A DNA stretch of 64,000 nt. Source: Henricia sp. BOLD:AAB3569. Lineage: Eukaryota > Echinodermata > Asteroidea > Spinulosida > Echinasteridae. This document shows positions 44,356 to 55,900 of this stretch, piece after piece. A program made the translations under genes and the position numbers. Location of the stretch: the NCBI GenBank assembly GCA_037783545.1, contig JBBELK010000003.1, positions 558,001 to 622,000 on the forward strand, written 5' to 3'. The notes under the pieces are model-generated. The model saw nothing but the letters and a program-made list of their open reading frames with translations, was not told the DNA's origin and did no database searches. Every line of letters starts with the position of its first letter. Positions within the stretch are counted from its first letter, which is position 1.

Positions 44356-44951
44356 ATCATCCTCTTGCAACAGTGCCCCTTTAACGCACTCCCTCACTCC
44401 TGCGTACAGTGGCCCTGTTGAAAAAAGGCCCCATTTCGCGGTGGGACTAGCGACAGAAATCTTGTCGCCTCGGCTGGACCAATCAGGACGCTTGACAGTT
44501 CATTGTAGCATGATTGCAGGCATTCAAATGTAACGCGCGCAGATTGTAAACACCGTGCACATAGGTGATACATGTACACGGTAATGATGGCCGTTGTCCG
44601 CGTCGACGATTGGCTGCTATTTAAAGAATACTGGGGAATCCGTTCCATTACATTCGTCAGCATGCATCCCTGTTATTAATTTGAAAAACTGCGCAGTAAA
44701 TTAAAATCGTCGTTTGAAAGTTTGGTAGGAATGGGACAGTCATAAGGAACGGAACCCAATACAATTTCTGGAAAGTATAGAAATTGTTTCTTTTCGGCAT
44801 AACATGACCGAATTGATTAAATTACATCAAAATGACTCGGGCGTGAGTTGGCTCAAGACAACAGCCGGCTCGCTCCACAGATTTGCGTGTATTTCCTCAG
44901 GATATTGTCACGTCGCTTTGCAGAGTAGAAATTCCCTGAGATCTCAGGATG
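44356..44951 (+). mobile_element. 0.6-kb element, family E, copy 3, inside a Gypsy relic
   Basis: ATCCTCTTGCAACAG to GATCTCAGGATG. Imperfect flanking duplication TTGCAAAT / TGCAAAAT. It separates the two halves of the pol relic. Confidence 0.92.
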
Positions 44952-45420
44952 TGCAAAATGGGCTTTAGCAATGGCGTCAAAATCGATGATTGCTTTATTA
45001 ACTTCCAGTCGAGAGAGTGCATCGGCAGCTACATTACTGTGACCGCTGATGTGTCTAATGTCCGAGGTATACTGATCAAGAGCGATGAAGTCAAGGTGTC
45101 GAATCTCTCCAGGGGAATACCGATCATGTTTGGCATTCAGGGCATAAATGAGCGGTTTATAATCGGTATAAACCACGAAAGTACGCCCTTCTATAGCATG
45201 CGTATGCCTGAAATGTTCGATACCGAGGAAGACAGCAAGAATTTCTCTTAAGAAAGTGCTGTAGCGAGTTGAAGGCGTTTGGAGAAGAAGGAAAGAGGCT
45301 GCCACTCACCATCAATATTTTGCTGTAGAACGGCGCTAATACCAACATTCGATGCATCCATCAAGAGGCAGAGTGGATCGTCTGAGTGTCTTGGGGCGGA
45401 CGAGAAGCGTGGCGTCGGCT
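44952..45420 (-). pseudogene. Ty3/Gypsy pol relic: reverse-transcriptase end and RNase H
   Basis: Minus strand shows DASNVGISAVLQQ, a frameshift, then REILAVFLGIEHFRH, TFVVYTDYKPLIYAL and ISGHSNVAADALSR, the RT connection and RNase H signature of Ty3/Gypsy elements. At least one frameshift makes it non-functional. No LTR was identified. Confidence 0.9.
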
Positions 45421-45429
45421 AACTTCCGA

Positions 45430-45660
45430 AGTGAGCATAGACCTGCTATTCTTATGTACATTCAGAATGGCCGGAGTATGAGCATAGACAGTTATTTTTA
45501 TGTACATTCAGAAAGGCTAGACTATGAGCATAGACCGGCCATTCTGATTGTACATAACAATAGCCGGTCTATGTTCATACTGCCGCCATTCTGAATGTAC
45601 AATAGCCGGTCTCTGATCATACTCCGCCCATTCACAGTGGATATTACAATAGCCTGTCAT
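45430..45660. repeat. Minisatellite with inverted units
   Basis: Four to five units of TGAGCATAGACCGGCCATTC and TTATGTACATTCAGAATGGC appear, first direct and then inverted, unit about 55 bp. Non-coding. Confidence 0.75.
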
Positions 45661-46453
45661 GTGATTTTATTACGACATTTTAGGGCACACTGCAAAATCT
45701 GGTGTGTGATAATTTTCTGGCTATTCTCGTATTTGTATACGCCCCCTCTGTTCTGAAATTTATTATAAAGTGAACGTTGAGTTGCATGATAGAGAATCTT
45801 ACTTATTTGCCTTACAATTTCAGCCGTTTGATTTATGCATGAGAAATAAACCATTGTAGATATGGAAAAACACTGAAACGAAAAGCGTGTTAAGTTTATT
45901 ACATTTTATGAGGACATTTTTGGCAATTTCCCTGTTCATGTAACAGGTGCCTTAAAATCGGATTTTTGAAGCTGTATTTATCAGATGTGCAAACAAGTAA
46001 AACAAATGTAATATATTTGGTGAGCAAAATAAGGCCCCAGTAGACATATTATTTTCAGAAAATACTTCTCACTCTGTTTTCGATATGATTTGCTCGAATG
46101 CTGCTTGTTTTTTGGCTGATATATTGTGATCGTCCTAATTCTTTGTTTCTTTCTTCTGGTGCAAGTCGTGTTTCATGGGAGCTCCCGGAAAAGTAAGAAA
46201 ATTCACGCTACTTCGTACGTTCTGGTCACAAATTTTATACTGATTGAGTTTATACTGATTCTGCTAGACCATCCTCGGTTTTTTTTCTGGTTTTGTTAAT
46301 TTTGTGTAATTTTAAGGTTTATTTTTGTTCATTTTGGTAAGGCCATGGCTGGCCGTTACGGTCAGTCATGCGGAACCTGCCATGCAGAGCCAGCCAAGCA
46401 CTAGCACGGCTGGCTCCGTCTGCTGGCTCCATTGGTTTTTGGTAACGACCCCT
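45661..46453. other. AT-rich stretch with no recognised feature
   Basis: No coding similarity. Short repeats of GGCTGG around 46345-46430 only. Confidence 0.45.
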
Positions 46454-47393
46454 TTAAAGATGTTATGCCGTGGAGAGAGGAATTTACCAAAATTACACAT
46501 TAAACCATTAAATACATATAATTATGCCAGGAAAACTGTTCAGAAAAAAATTAGACTGTGCGAATGTTTTTTTACAATAGCAGTTTTTAGCCCACTTTTC
46601 AGCCCAAACTCGAAGCAAAATCTGAACAACAGCCGTCGGGCCTAAAAGTTTGACATTGGAAAATCAACGGAATCGTGACGTCATTTTACGGATGCGCCCG
46701 GCCGACGGCTGTTTCTTGTTATTCCACAACGTGGCGTTTTAAAACAACATGTTGACAATTGACTCCAGTGTTGACGTTTTTTTCTGTTTGATGGAAAAAC
46801 TTGGACATGTTCTTTCCTCTTCATTTGATACTTGTGTATGTTAAATTTAATCCCAACACTAGAACATTTATCCAGCAGTGTTTTGGGGGCGTCTTGTGAT
46901 GTGACTGTGTCAATAATGCAATGTAACAAGTTTACGAGAATGTTCAGCGCGCACTCGCTGAAACCATACCGGCTGGCGGGCCGTTCGTTCAGCGTGTACT
47001 TCACAAAGCACTTGATCACGCACGCACGCGGGCGAGCATACCGACCATAGCGGTGGGATCAAGACCAAACACAGGTTTATTCTTACACAATGTGTGCGAC
47101 ACCAGACTATTGTATTAGCGCGGAGTGAAATCGTGCGCGAGCCTTTGTTGGCTAAAAACGTCTCCGTAAAATGACATCACGAATTTGGCCAAATCTGTTT
47201 GCTGCCCGCAGCGGCGGGATTTCGACAGTTTCCAGAAAAGAGGAAAATCATGGGTTGGAAATAAGCCTAAATTTTCACTTTTTGTATTAATATAAAATGT
47301 AAAACGAGATAAGAAATCGATAATTAATATATCAAAGAATAGAAACATGCAAAAATAATTATAATTCCTCTCTCCACGGCATAACACCTTTAA
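46454..47393. mobile_element. TTAA-type element, family F, 0.94 kb
   Basis: TTAA at both edges. Inverted termini AG(A/G)TGTTATGCCGTGGAGA, continuing GAGGAATT. It holds an internal hairpin AACAGCCGTCGGGC / GCCCGGCCGACGGCTGTT and no recognisable gene. It ends 5 bp before the tandem duplication. Confidence 0.85.
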
Positions 47394-47398
47394 CTGGG

Positions 47399-49310
47399 CG
47401 TCACCAGGAACAATGGCGTGTCATTTAAAGCGGCTGACTATGTCTTCGTTCAACACCACATTTACGCCATATCAACTCGATTGCCTTCACAATCCATACG
47501 CCAACTTGTGTTCTTCGCAAAAGTAGGAGAATACCTTGATTCTCGGTGGACGTTTTCCCAGTTGGGGAGTATTGGCGAGTTCATCTGATTATTGAGGGTG
47601 TGGATAGTCATGGTGCAGATTGCTTTTTTATTGCTTTTTACTTTATTTTAACATGTATAATTTTAACGCTAGCACGGTCTCGTGGCAGTTTTAAACAAGC
47701 GATAAAGGCACAGTCAGTCTTAAACACTTTTGAGCCTGACTAGCGGCCGCGCCCGCGCTCTGGTCAGCACGTATTGAATACGCACATGCACACAGAAACT
47801 GCACGCTTCCTAAAGCAAATTGTGCACCGTGACAATTAGTGAGTCGTGTGCGTGCGCGTACAACACGCTTGTATTGCGCATAACGCGCGCGATCGAACAA
47901 AAACATATCGACGCACAGCTAGCAGTTGTAGCAGTTGTACGAACGCAGTGGGTGTAGAAAGTGAACCCAAAACATGGCAAAACGACGAGCTAATTTTGGT
48001 GAGTTTTACCGGTTTACGCAAAAAGGTATTGATGAACGGGATTAAATTTAAACCGGCTAAGACCCTGTCCGGATTTAAACGTATGTTTAAAACTGGCCAA
48101 ACTTACTTTTAATCCCTAAATAATAATTATAATAATGATATTTTTAGCCGATATACCATAATCTGGTGCAAAGCCGTTTCTGACAAGGTCATATGAACCA
48201 TTGGAGCTTATTCATCCATCAATGTTTTTAACTGTCGTTTGTCCACGTCTGAATTACCCTTTTTCTTGTAATAATATTTACTATTGTTACATTTATATAG
48301 CGCATATAAATATGTTCACGTACGTTGTTGCACATTATAATGGGTTTTTTGAAGCGTCACCAGGAACAATGGCGTGTCATTTAAAGCGGCTGACTATGTC
48401 TTCGTTCAACACCACATTTACGCCATATCAACTCGATTGCCTTCACAATCCATACGCCAACTTGTGTTCTTCGCAAAAGTAGGAGAATACCTTGATTCTC
48501 GGTGGACGTTTTCCCAGTTGGGGAGTATTGGCGAGTTCATCTGATTATTGAGGGTGTGGATAGTCATGGTGCAGATTGCTTTTTTATTGCTTTTTACTTT
48601 ATTTTAACATGTATAATTTTAACGCTAGCACGGTCTCGTGGCAGTTTTAAACAAGCGATAAAGGCACAGTCAGTCTTAAACACTTTTGAGCCTGACTAGC
48701 GGCCGCGCCCGCGCTCTGGTCAGCACGTATTGAATACGCACATGCACACAGAAACTGCACGCTTCCTAAAGCAAATTGTGCACCGTGACAATTAGTGAGT
48801 CGTGTGCGTGCGCGTACAACACGCTTGTATTGCGCATAACGCGCGCGATCGAACAAAAACATATCGACGCACAGCTAGCAGTTGTAGCAGTTGTACGAAC
48901 GCAGTGGGTGTAGAAAGTGAACCCAAAACATGGCAAAACGACGAGCTAATTTTGGTGAGTTTTACCGGTTTACGCAAAAAGGTATTGATGAACGGGATTA
49001 AATTTAAACCGGCTAAGACCCTGTCCGGATTTAAACGTATGTTTAAAACTGGCCAAACTTACTTTTAATCCCTAAATAATAATTATAATAATGATATTTT
49101 TAGCCGATATACCATAATCTGGTGCAAAGCCGTTTCTGACAAGGTCATATGAACCATTGGAGCTTATTCATCCATCAATGTTTTTAACTGTCGTTTGTCC
49201 ACGTCTGAATTACCCTTTTTCTTGTAATAATATTTACTATTGTTACATTTATATAGCGCATATAAATATGTTCACGTACGTTGTTGCACATTATAATGGG
49301 TTTTTTGAAG
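47399..49310 (+). repeat. Exact 956-bp tandem duplication
   Basis: 47399-48354 and 48355-49310 are head-to-tail copies; I saw no difference between them. Each unit has a CpG-rich block (CGTGTGCGTGCGCGTAC, AACGCGCGCGATCG) followed by AAAACATGGCAAAACGACG and a donor TTTTG/GTGAGT (47974-47998, 48930-48954), which looks like a promoter plus a short first exon. Confidence 0.95.
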
Positions 49311-49435
49311 TGTCTTCCACGAGATACATAGGTGCGCGGGTTGGGGTATTCAAATCGCGAACGTTTAACAAATAGAACAATATAAACGTCCGCGATTGCC
49401 AAAGACGTCCGCGATTTCAATTAGGTGTAGCATCA

Positions 49436-49694
49436 GGGCTGCGTTCCAAATACGCGAACGATTTGTTAACGTTGGCGCCAACGTTTGCTTAATGTGGAAT
49501 GGATTGTTTGCCAAAATACATAACTACAAACAATCGCCTGTCATCTTTCATGTCGCGCACGCCATTTTAAAATGACTCGCGAACATCACGAACAATCAAA
49601 AAGTTTGTTGGCCAACGTTGGTGGCGCACAATGCGTTCTACTCGAAATTGTTGGCTCCGCTTTTGCAAACGTTCGCGTATGTGGAACGCAGCCC
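49436..49694. mobile_element. MITE beside the GH3 stop codon
   Basis: GGGCTGCGTTCCAAATACGC and its near complement at 49675-49694. Lies 43 bp beyond the GH3 stop codon, so probably in its 3' UTR. Confidence 0.8.
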
Positions 49695-49736
49695 AGCTAA
49701 TTTTCCCCAGTGTTGTATGTTAAGCTCTACTTGTTT

Positions 49737-49994
49737 TCAGTTTGCAGCGGTATTGGGATTAACATCGCTGTCCCCAGAATAAACCCGCTCCATCATAAAT
49801 GTTCCCATTTTCTTGGTTCTGAGCTTCCGCGGAGTCTTGTATTGATTGAGTGAGGCCGTGGTGTTTGCCGCGGTGAAGTCCCGAAGCTCCGCGAAAGTCC
49901 CCGGTTGGACGAGGTGCACTCGGGGTTCCGAGATGGTGCGGAGTTCACGCAAGTTGCGGTAGTTGTACTGGGATTGCTCAAGATGGTAATCGAT
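49737..49994 (-). CDS. GHDC: GH3 exon 7 (C-terminus)
   Basis: Acceptor GTTTTCTAG, phase 0. It encodes IDYHLEQSQYNYR, RVHLVQPGTF and NQYKTPR, the standard GH3 C-terminal block, then a 33-residue tail and a stop. The preceding intron is 3.2 kb and filled by one composite transposon. Confidence 0.93.
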   Translation of the reverse strand: MDYHLEQSQYNYRNLRELRTISEPRVHLVQPGTFAELRDFTAANTTASLNQYKTPRKLRTKKMGTFMMERVYSGDSDVNPNTAAN

Positions 49995-52900
49995 CTAGAA
50001 AACGAAATAAAATGCCGACGAGTGAGAACTCGTGGTCGTGTATATATTTGGTTAAACGTAAGGGCGGGTTCCCACTGCACTATTTTCATCCGTTACATCC
50101 GTCCGTCCGTCGCGTTGCCACACGTCAAAACGGATGAGTTGAATTTGTTCTGGGAGCTGTTCGTTCTGTACGTTTTCACCAGCGGTTCACACTATACGCA
50201 TCCAACACGTAGAGAATTGAACAAAATGCGCGTGCGCGCAGGAAATTCACTTACGTCACAGCGCCACGTGTTGTTTCATCCGTCGATTTCAGCCGCCTAC
50301 TGTAACGCACGACATGCGCATGCACATGGCGCCCTAGTTTTCCACACAATCTTTCTCCACTCAACTCTGTCGTATGCTTGTTCGCTGGCTCTCTCTATTG
50401 TTATGTTCAGTGACTTCCCGTCCTTTTCCAGTATGGAAATCCATGTCGTTTTTTGGCCACCAGGAATTTTTTTCAACGATTTTTGCGGGTGTTTTATCAT
50501 TTAGCCTCATTGCATGCCCAAACCATTCGAGTATTCTGGTTCTGATGTTTGTACTCCACTTTTCTTGTTTTGTTTTCTCGTACAGGTCATTGCATGAGAT
50601 TTTCTTGGACCATTTGACGTTGATTGCATTTCTCAGTACGAGTCAATCTTTTTTCCAGTGGATTTTGTTACTGTCCATAGTTCTGAGTTGTACAGGAAGA
50701 TGCCTTCCACACAGGCTTTAAATATCTTGATCTTTGTTGCTGTGTCCAATTTCTTGTTGTTGAATAAATGTTCTAGTTTCTTCATTGCATTGTTGGCAAG
50801 TTGTTTTCTTCTCTTAACGTCTTCATTTGTGTCGAGCAGGCTTCTTAGAATTTTACATTTTTTTCCAGTTTTCGGGTCCGTTCTTTGTTACTAGGTATTC
50901 TTTGGTTTTTGCTTCATTTATTATGAGGCCGCGTTCCTTTAGCTTCGGTATGATGATGTCTTTGTCAAACTCTATCTTGAGTTTGTTACTGGCTGCCCAT
51001 CCAATGTCGTCTGCATAGTTTGGTTTGATGACGATGCCGTAGTCAGGTGGTAGGCCTAATTCTTTTTCTTCTAATTCTTCACTTGGGACCCTGGCGTAGT
51101 TATGTTCCTCATTTTGTGGGTGGTTTTGCAGAGCCTTTGCCAGGTAGAGTGTGAACAGAATTGGGCTGAGACAGTCACCTAGTGGGACTCCTAGTTTTGT
51201 TACGAATGATTCTGACCTTTCTTTTTCTACCCTTACTTTGAGACTGGCATCTTTCACTAGCACTTTCACAAGATGTAGTTCTGCTTCCCTAGAATTGTTG
51301 TTAGGTCATGAAACAGAGTGTGACGTCTTACAGTGTCAAAAGCTTTGCTCATGTCCATCAGTGCTATGTGCAGCTGGTAGTCTTTAGATGTGATGGCCTT
51401 ATTCTGCTAGGATTTTGTAAGCGAAAGCGTGTTCTGTCGTGCCTCTGTATGTGCAGCCTGTTCGATAGGGATTTTCTCGTTGATTTTGCTCCCAATTCTT
51501 TTAATTTTTCTCAGCATGAATGACAGAAGTATGATGGGACGTAGGTTTGTTAGTGGTCCTCTTGGTTTGCCTCTTGGTTTCTGTAGTGGTTCTAGGATGC
51601 CTTCTTTGACCTATCTATGGTATTCACCGGTTCTTGACAGTTCGTTGAGTATTTTGGCGATTTTGGATGATGTTGCGCAAGCTTTTCCTCCACATTTCAA
51701 CTGCTCTGTTCTGCTCTTACTTCATCTTCACCTGGACTCTTGAGGTTCTTTAGTGTTTTGATTGCTTTGTCTACTTCGTCAGTTGAGAATGGTGGTGTGA
51801 TTTCTTTTGGTGGTACTTTTCTAATTTCGGCCAAGTTCTCTTCAGTAAAGGTGTTTTCAAAATGTTTTGCAATGAGATCCGCCTGCTTTTTAGGATCTGA
51901 TGTTAAGCCTTCCTTTCCTTGTATGAGTAAAGCCTCCCGAGTAAAGCTAGCTTCGATTCGGACACCAATTTAGCTACACATCGAAGAAACAAAGAATACA
52001 TCCACTACAGGATCTTTCATTCAGCGAACCGCTTCAGGAAACCATTCTATGTTGGATGTATTTTGATTGCACTGTTGTATATACGTACAACGGACGCGAC
52101 GGATGAAAATCCGACGGACAAGTAGACTTCGGCTCTCTTTTGAAATCTGACTTAGTACTGTCCGCCATTACAGCCCTGCTTGAAGGCAGTATGGAAATGC
52201 CTGATTTCGAAACTGCCGAAATCCGAGATATAGTTTGACTGCAAATATCGTCCGAAGTACATCAGGCAGAGCACTTTCACATACACCATTGTAATCCTGA
52301 GAGTTTAGTGTTTCATAACATAACGGTAAAGCTTACGGAATCGTAAATATGGCCGTCTACGGCGTCTTGAAAAAAATGAACCATATCCGACACCGTTCTG
52401 CCCTGTTCGATGCCATCTTAGCTGCTCTGTTCGAAGTGGTGGCGCTTCTCGATCATGAGAAGTCAAGGAGCCCGTCTAAGATGGCGTCGCCCAGAAGAGA
52501 ACGTTGTTTAGAATATTGTTAAATTTTTCAAGACGCGTTAGATGGCCAAAGACGATTCCGTAAGTTTTACCGTTATGTTAACTGTTTATTTGTATAATGC
52601 CTGTAACTCACTTTAGTTTATTTAATTTTTTTATTTTTCTTATCTGTCTGTAATTTATTGGCTCTCATACCCTCTTTTATGGGGTCGAAGAGATGAATAA
52701 ACCATTCAACCATTCAACCACTAAACTCTCAGGATTACGATGGGGTATGTGAAAGTGCTCTGTCTGATGTACTTCGAAAGATATTTGCAGTCAAACTGCA
52801 TGCAGGCATTTCCATACTGCCTTCAAGCAGGGCTGTAATGCCGGACAGTACTAAGTCAGATTTCAAAAGTGAGCCATACTTCGGATCAACTCTTCCGTCA

Positions 52901-55900
52901 TCTGTCAATTTGACGTATGAAACTTTCAAATACGTTGATTTTTCTACTCGACGTACGTAAATGAAGCTGATCTTTAGACGGTTCACATTGAAAACGTGTC
53001 AACGGACCAAAAACTGACGTCGATTTTACGTACGTCTGACGGATGGAAATAGTGCAGTGGGAACCCGCCCTAAAGAATCAATTCATTGTCCACACTGATG
53101 CTACATGATTGAAATATTATTTTGGGGTTTGTTACATGTATAAAGAGGATCAACTCGCTTCACCTTTGACCTCAATTCTGTGCCGAGGCCGGTGGGCTTC
53201 TTGCCGTCAACTTCAATGAAAATAACGTGAAACAGTTCTGCAAGAAAACGAACAAAATACATCTAGTGGTCTTATTAAAGCTTCTAAAAATTGGAGTAAA
53301 ATGAGCTGGAACTAATGTAATGCGCGTAGATTGTAAACACCGTATACATATACATCAATTGTGATACATGTATACTCGGTAATGCTGGCCGTGTCCGCGT
53401 CGGCGATTGGCTGCTATTTAAAGCATAAAGGGGGATCCGTTCCATTCACGTTAGTCAGCATGCATCACTGTTATTAACTTGAAAAACTGCGGAGTATTAA
53501 AATAAGATAGTCGCCGGAAATTTTGGTAGGAATGGGACAGTCATAAGAAACAGAATCCAGTACAATTTCTGGAAAGTATATAGAAATCGTTGCTTTTCGG
53601 CATAGCATGACCAAATGGATTAAAATACATCAAAATGACTCGGGCGTGTGTTTGCTGAACGCAACAGCCGCCTTACATCACATATTTGCGTGGATTTCCT
53701 TAGTGCATTGTAACGTCGCTTAGATTCCCTGAGATCTGAGGATGCACCTTCTGTGATTCAAAGGGGAACTTGAGCAAAGTATAATCCTTTCTGATTTGAA
53801 AAATCACTTTTAATTTGCGTCTAAAACGCTATACGTCGCCACGTTCTACAGTTTAGATTCAAGAGGGCGTGATACCGGCCACAACAGATTTTTATCAGAA
53901 GGGATAGGGTTTGAGCCCAAAAAAATTATTGGTTTATCGCCAAGAAATGTGTTGCCGACTTTAAAAACAATGGCCCCAGATTCCCACCAAGGTTCAAAGA
54001 TCGAGCAATATACGTATAGGTAGCACGTTATACTTACCGCCTCCGTCGGTTTCAAAAAGCGTGCTCTCTGCGCTTGTCCAATTCACAAGTTGCAGGCCAG
54101 GCCAGTCCTTCATGGCTAGATCAAGCGCAGCGGCCATTTCGGAGCCGGTTACCTTCTCATAAACCAGGTTTAAAGTTTCACTGGTTCTGAAAATGGAATA
54201 ATTATTTCCTCCAAGGTCATTTCCTATTTACAGCTGTAAAGCTTCGACAATGGACTACTAAAGTGTGGCGTCAGTTGGCAGGGTATCTGTCACTAATTGT
54301 CAGGGTATACTAGGTATCTGTCAGCCCAAGACTGTTTAAATCTTGTGCCTGTCACAACGTATACGAAATTCAGCAAAGTACTACAAAATGACGATTGGCG
54401 ACACGTTTGTCAAATGGATGTGAACCACTAACCTGTGAAGAATACGGACTGCTGGAGTTTTCTCGTAGAAGTCGACAACTTGGACAACGTCTCCGTTCCT
54501 GTAGCGGTACAGCCCAGCGCGCGTGGTCATTACAATTTCGTATTTCCTGCCAACTTCTACTTCGTCAATAAACAGACATTTGGGATCTTTCTTGGAACTA
54601 ACACACCAACAAACAGAAGAAGGCAGAAAAAAGCCAAATGTATGGGATAAACGCGCAATTTGGCTATCAAAAGCCAGTCATTTGATTGTAACTAACCCTA
54701 AACGCACTCGGCGTTTATGAAAAATAAAAATATTAAATTGGAGGATAATCATTAAAGTTTTAGTATTTAGGCACTGAATCGTGTAAATGGAAGAAGATGG
54801 CCTTGTAAATTGAGAAAAAAATTGAGAAAAAAATACAGGTATGACATCGAACATTTTGATTTTCAGACTTTTCTGGAGACTGCAGTTGAAGTGCTCAATC
54901 AGTACGTTTCCTTCTGGCTGGTAGAGATATGAAAGAGTATATTTGTATTGGCTCAAATATCAATGAGATTTTGTGGAGTTGAACTGTTGTATTTTTGTAG
55001 CTTAAAGAGCTAGAATCCCCCTTAACGAAAAATCCAGCATTTGCACTTTTTTCGATAGTCCACATATCCCCCAGCCGACTTATACCGCTGTTTATTTCAA
55101 ATTGTCCGTTTTAAGTGGATAAATCGCAAGCAAAAGTGCAGTTTTCGAAAATGAAATTTTCGCGATTTCTGAAACGCTTATTAGGTATTAATGATATGCG
55201 CATGACCCCGTGACGCAATCATGAGAAACACGAGTAAACACGGTCGGCAGTTCCATACGTTTACACGAGAAAAAAACCTCCGAAAACCGTCTTTGTTCAA
55301 TGGTGTTTTTTAAAGAATTGTTCTTGTGCCAAAAGCCAGAGATATGCCCAGTAGTTGTATGGTTGTATGCTTTTCCAGACACCATGAACAAAAAGAGCAG
55401 ACATTTTTTTAGTTTTATTACCAAGAGAGAGAAAAATGACCCGCTTGTTCTAACTTGTACCGGCCGATGTGCATACTGTGCTGTGTTAATTTCAAATACG
55501 TTGGAACTACGGCTCGCAGGGACTGTTCCCACTGTACTGCTGTACACGGACTGTTGTCGTTCGTTCCGTGACAAAACCACTGGTCGCCATGCACCAGTAT
55601 TTACTTCAAAAGAGCTTCATGTGAGCCATACGATTTCACTGTTTTTCTTCACAAAAAAGTTAATAGTAGATTATTGTCATATTACATCAAGTGTTTTTCA
55701 CGTTTGTATTTGGAATTACAAGGACAAAACAGGCATGATGAACATTCACTCCGTATATTTTCTATTCAATACTGCACAGGCCGTTTTGTGTTCTTCTCAG
55801 GATGACGTCAAAACCCTGTTTATCAACAAACCAAGTGACCTCGGGCGTTTCAAAATTTGTCATGTGCTCGTAGCAGCAGTGGTAATCGTAATCCAAATCA

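Larger units (their letters stand above)
50062..53070. mobile_element. 3-kb TIR element with TAA edges in GH3 intron 6
   Basis: Inverted termini GGGCGGGTTCCCACTGCACT and ATTTTCATCCGT, flanked by TAA on both sides (50059-50061, 53071-53073). TAA/TTA 3-bp duplications with G-rich ends suggest PIF/Harbinger. The interior has a LINE relic (50300-51975) and a second inverted pair, 52134-52316 against 52730-52866. No Harbinger transposase seen. Confidence 0.8.
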
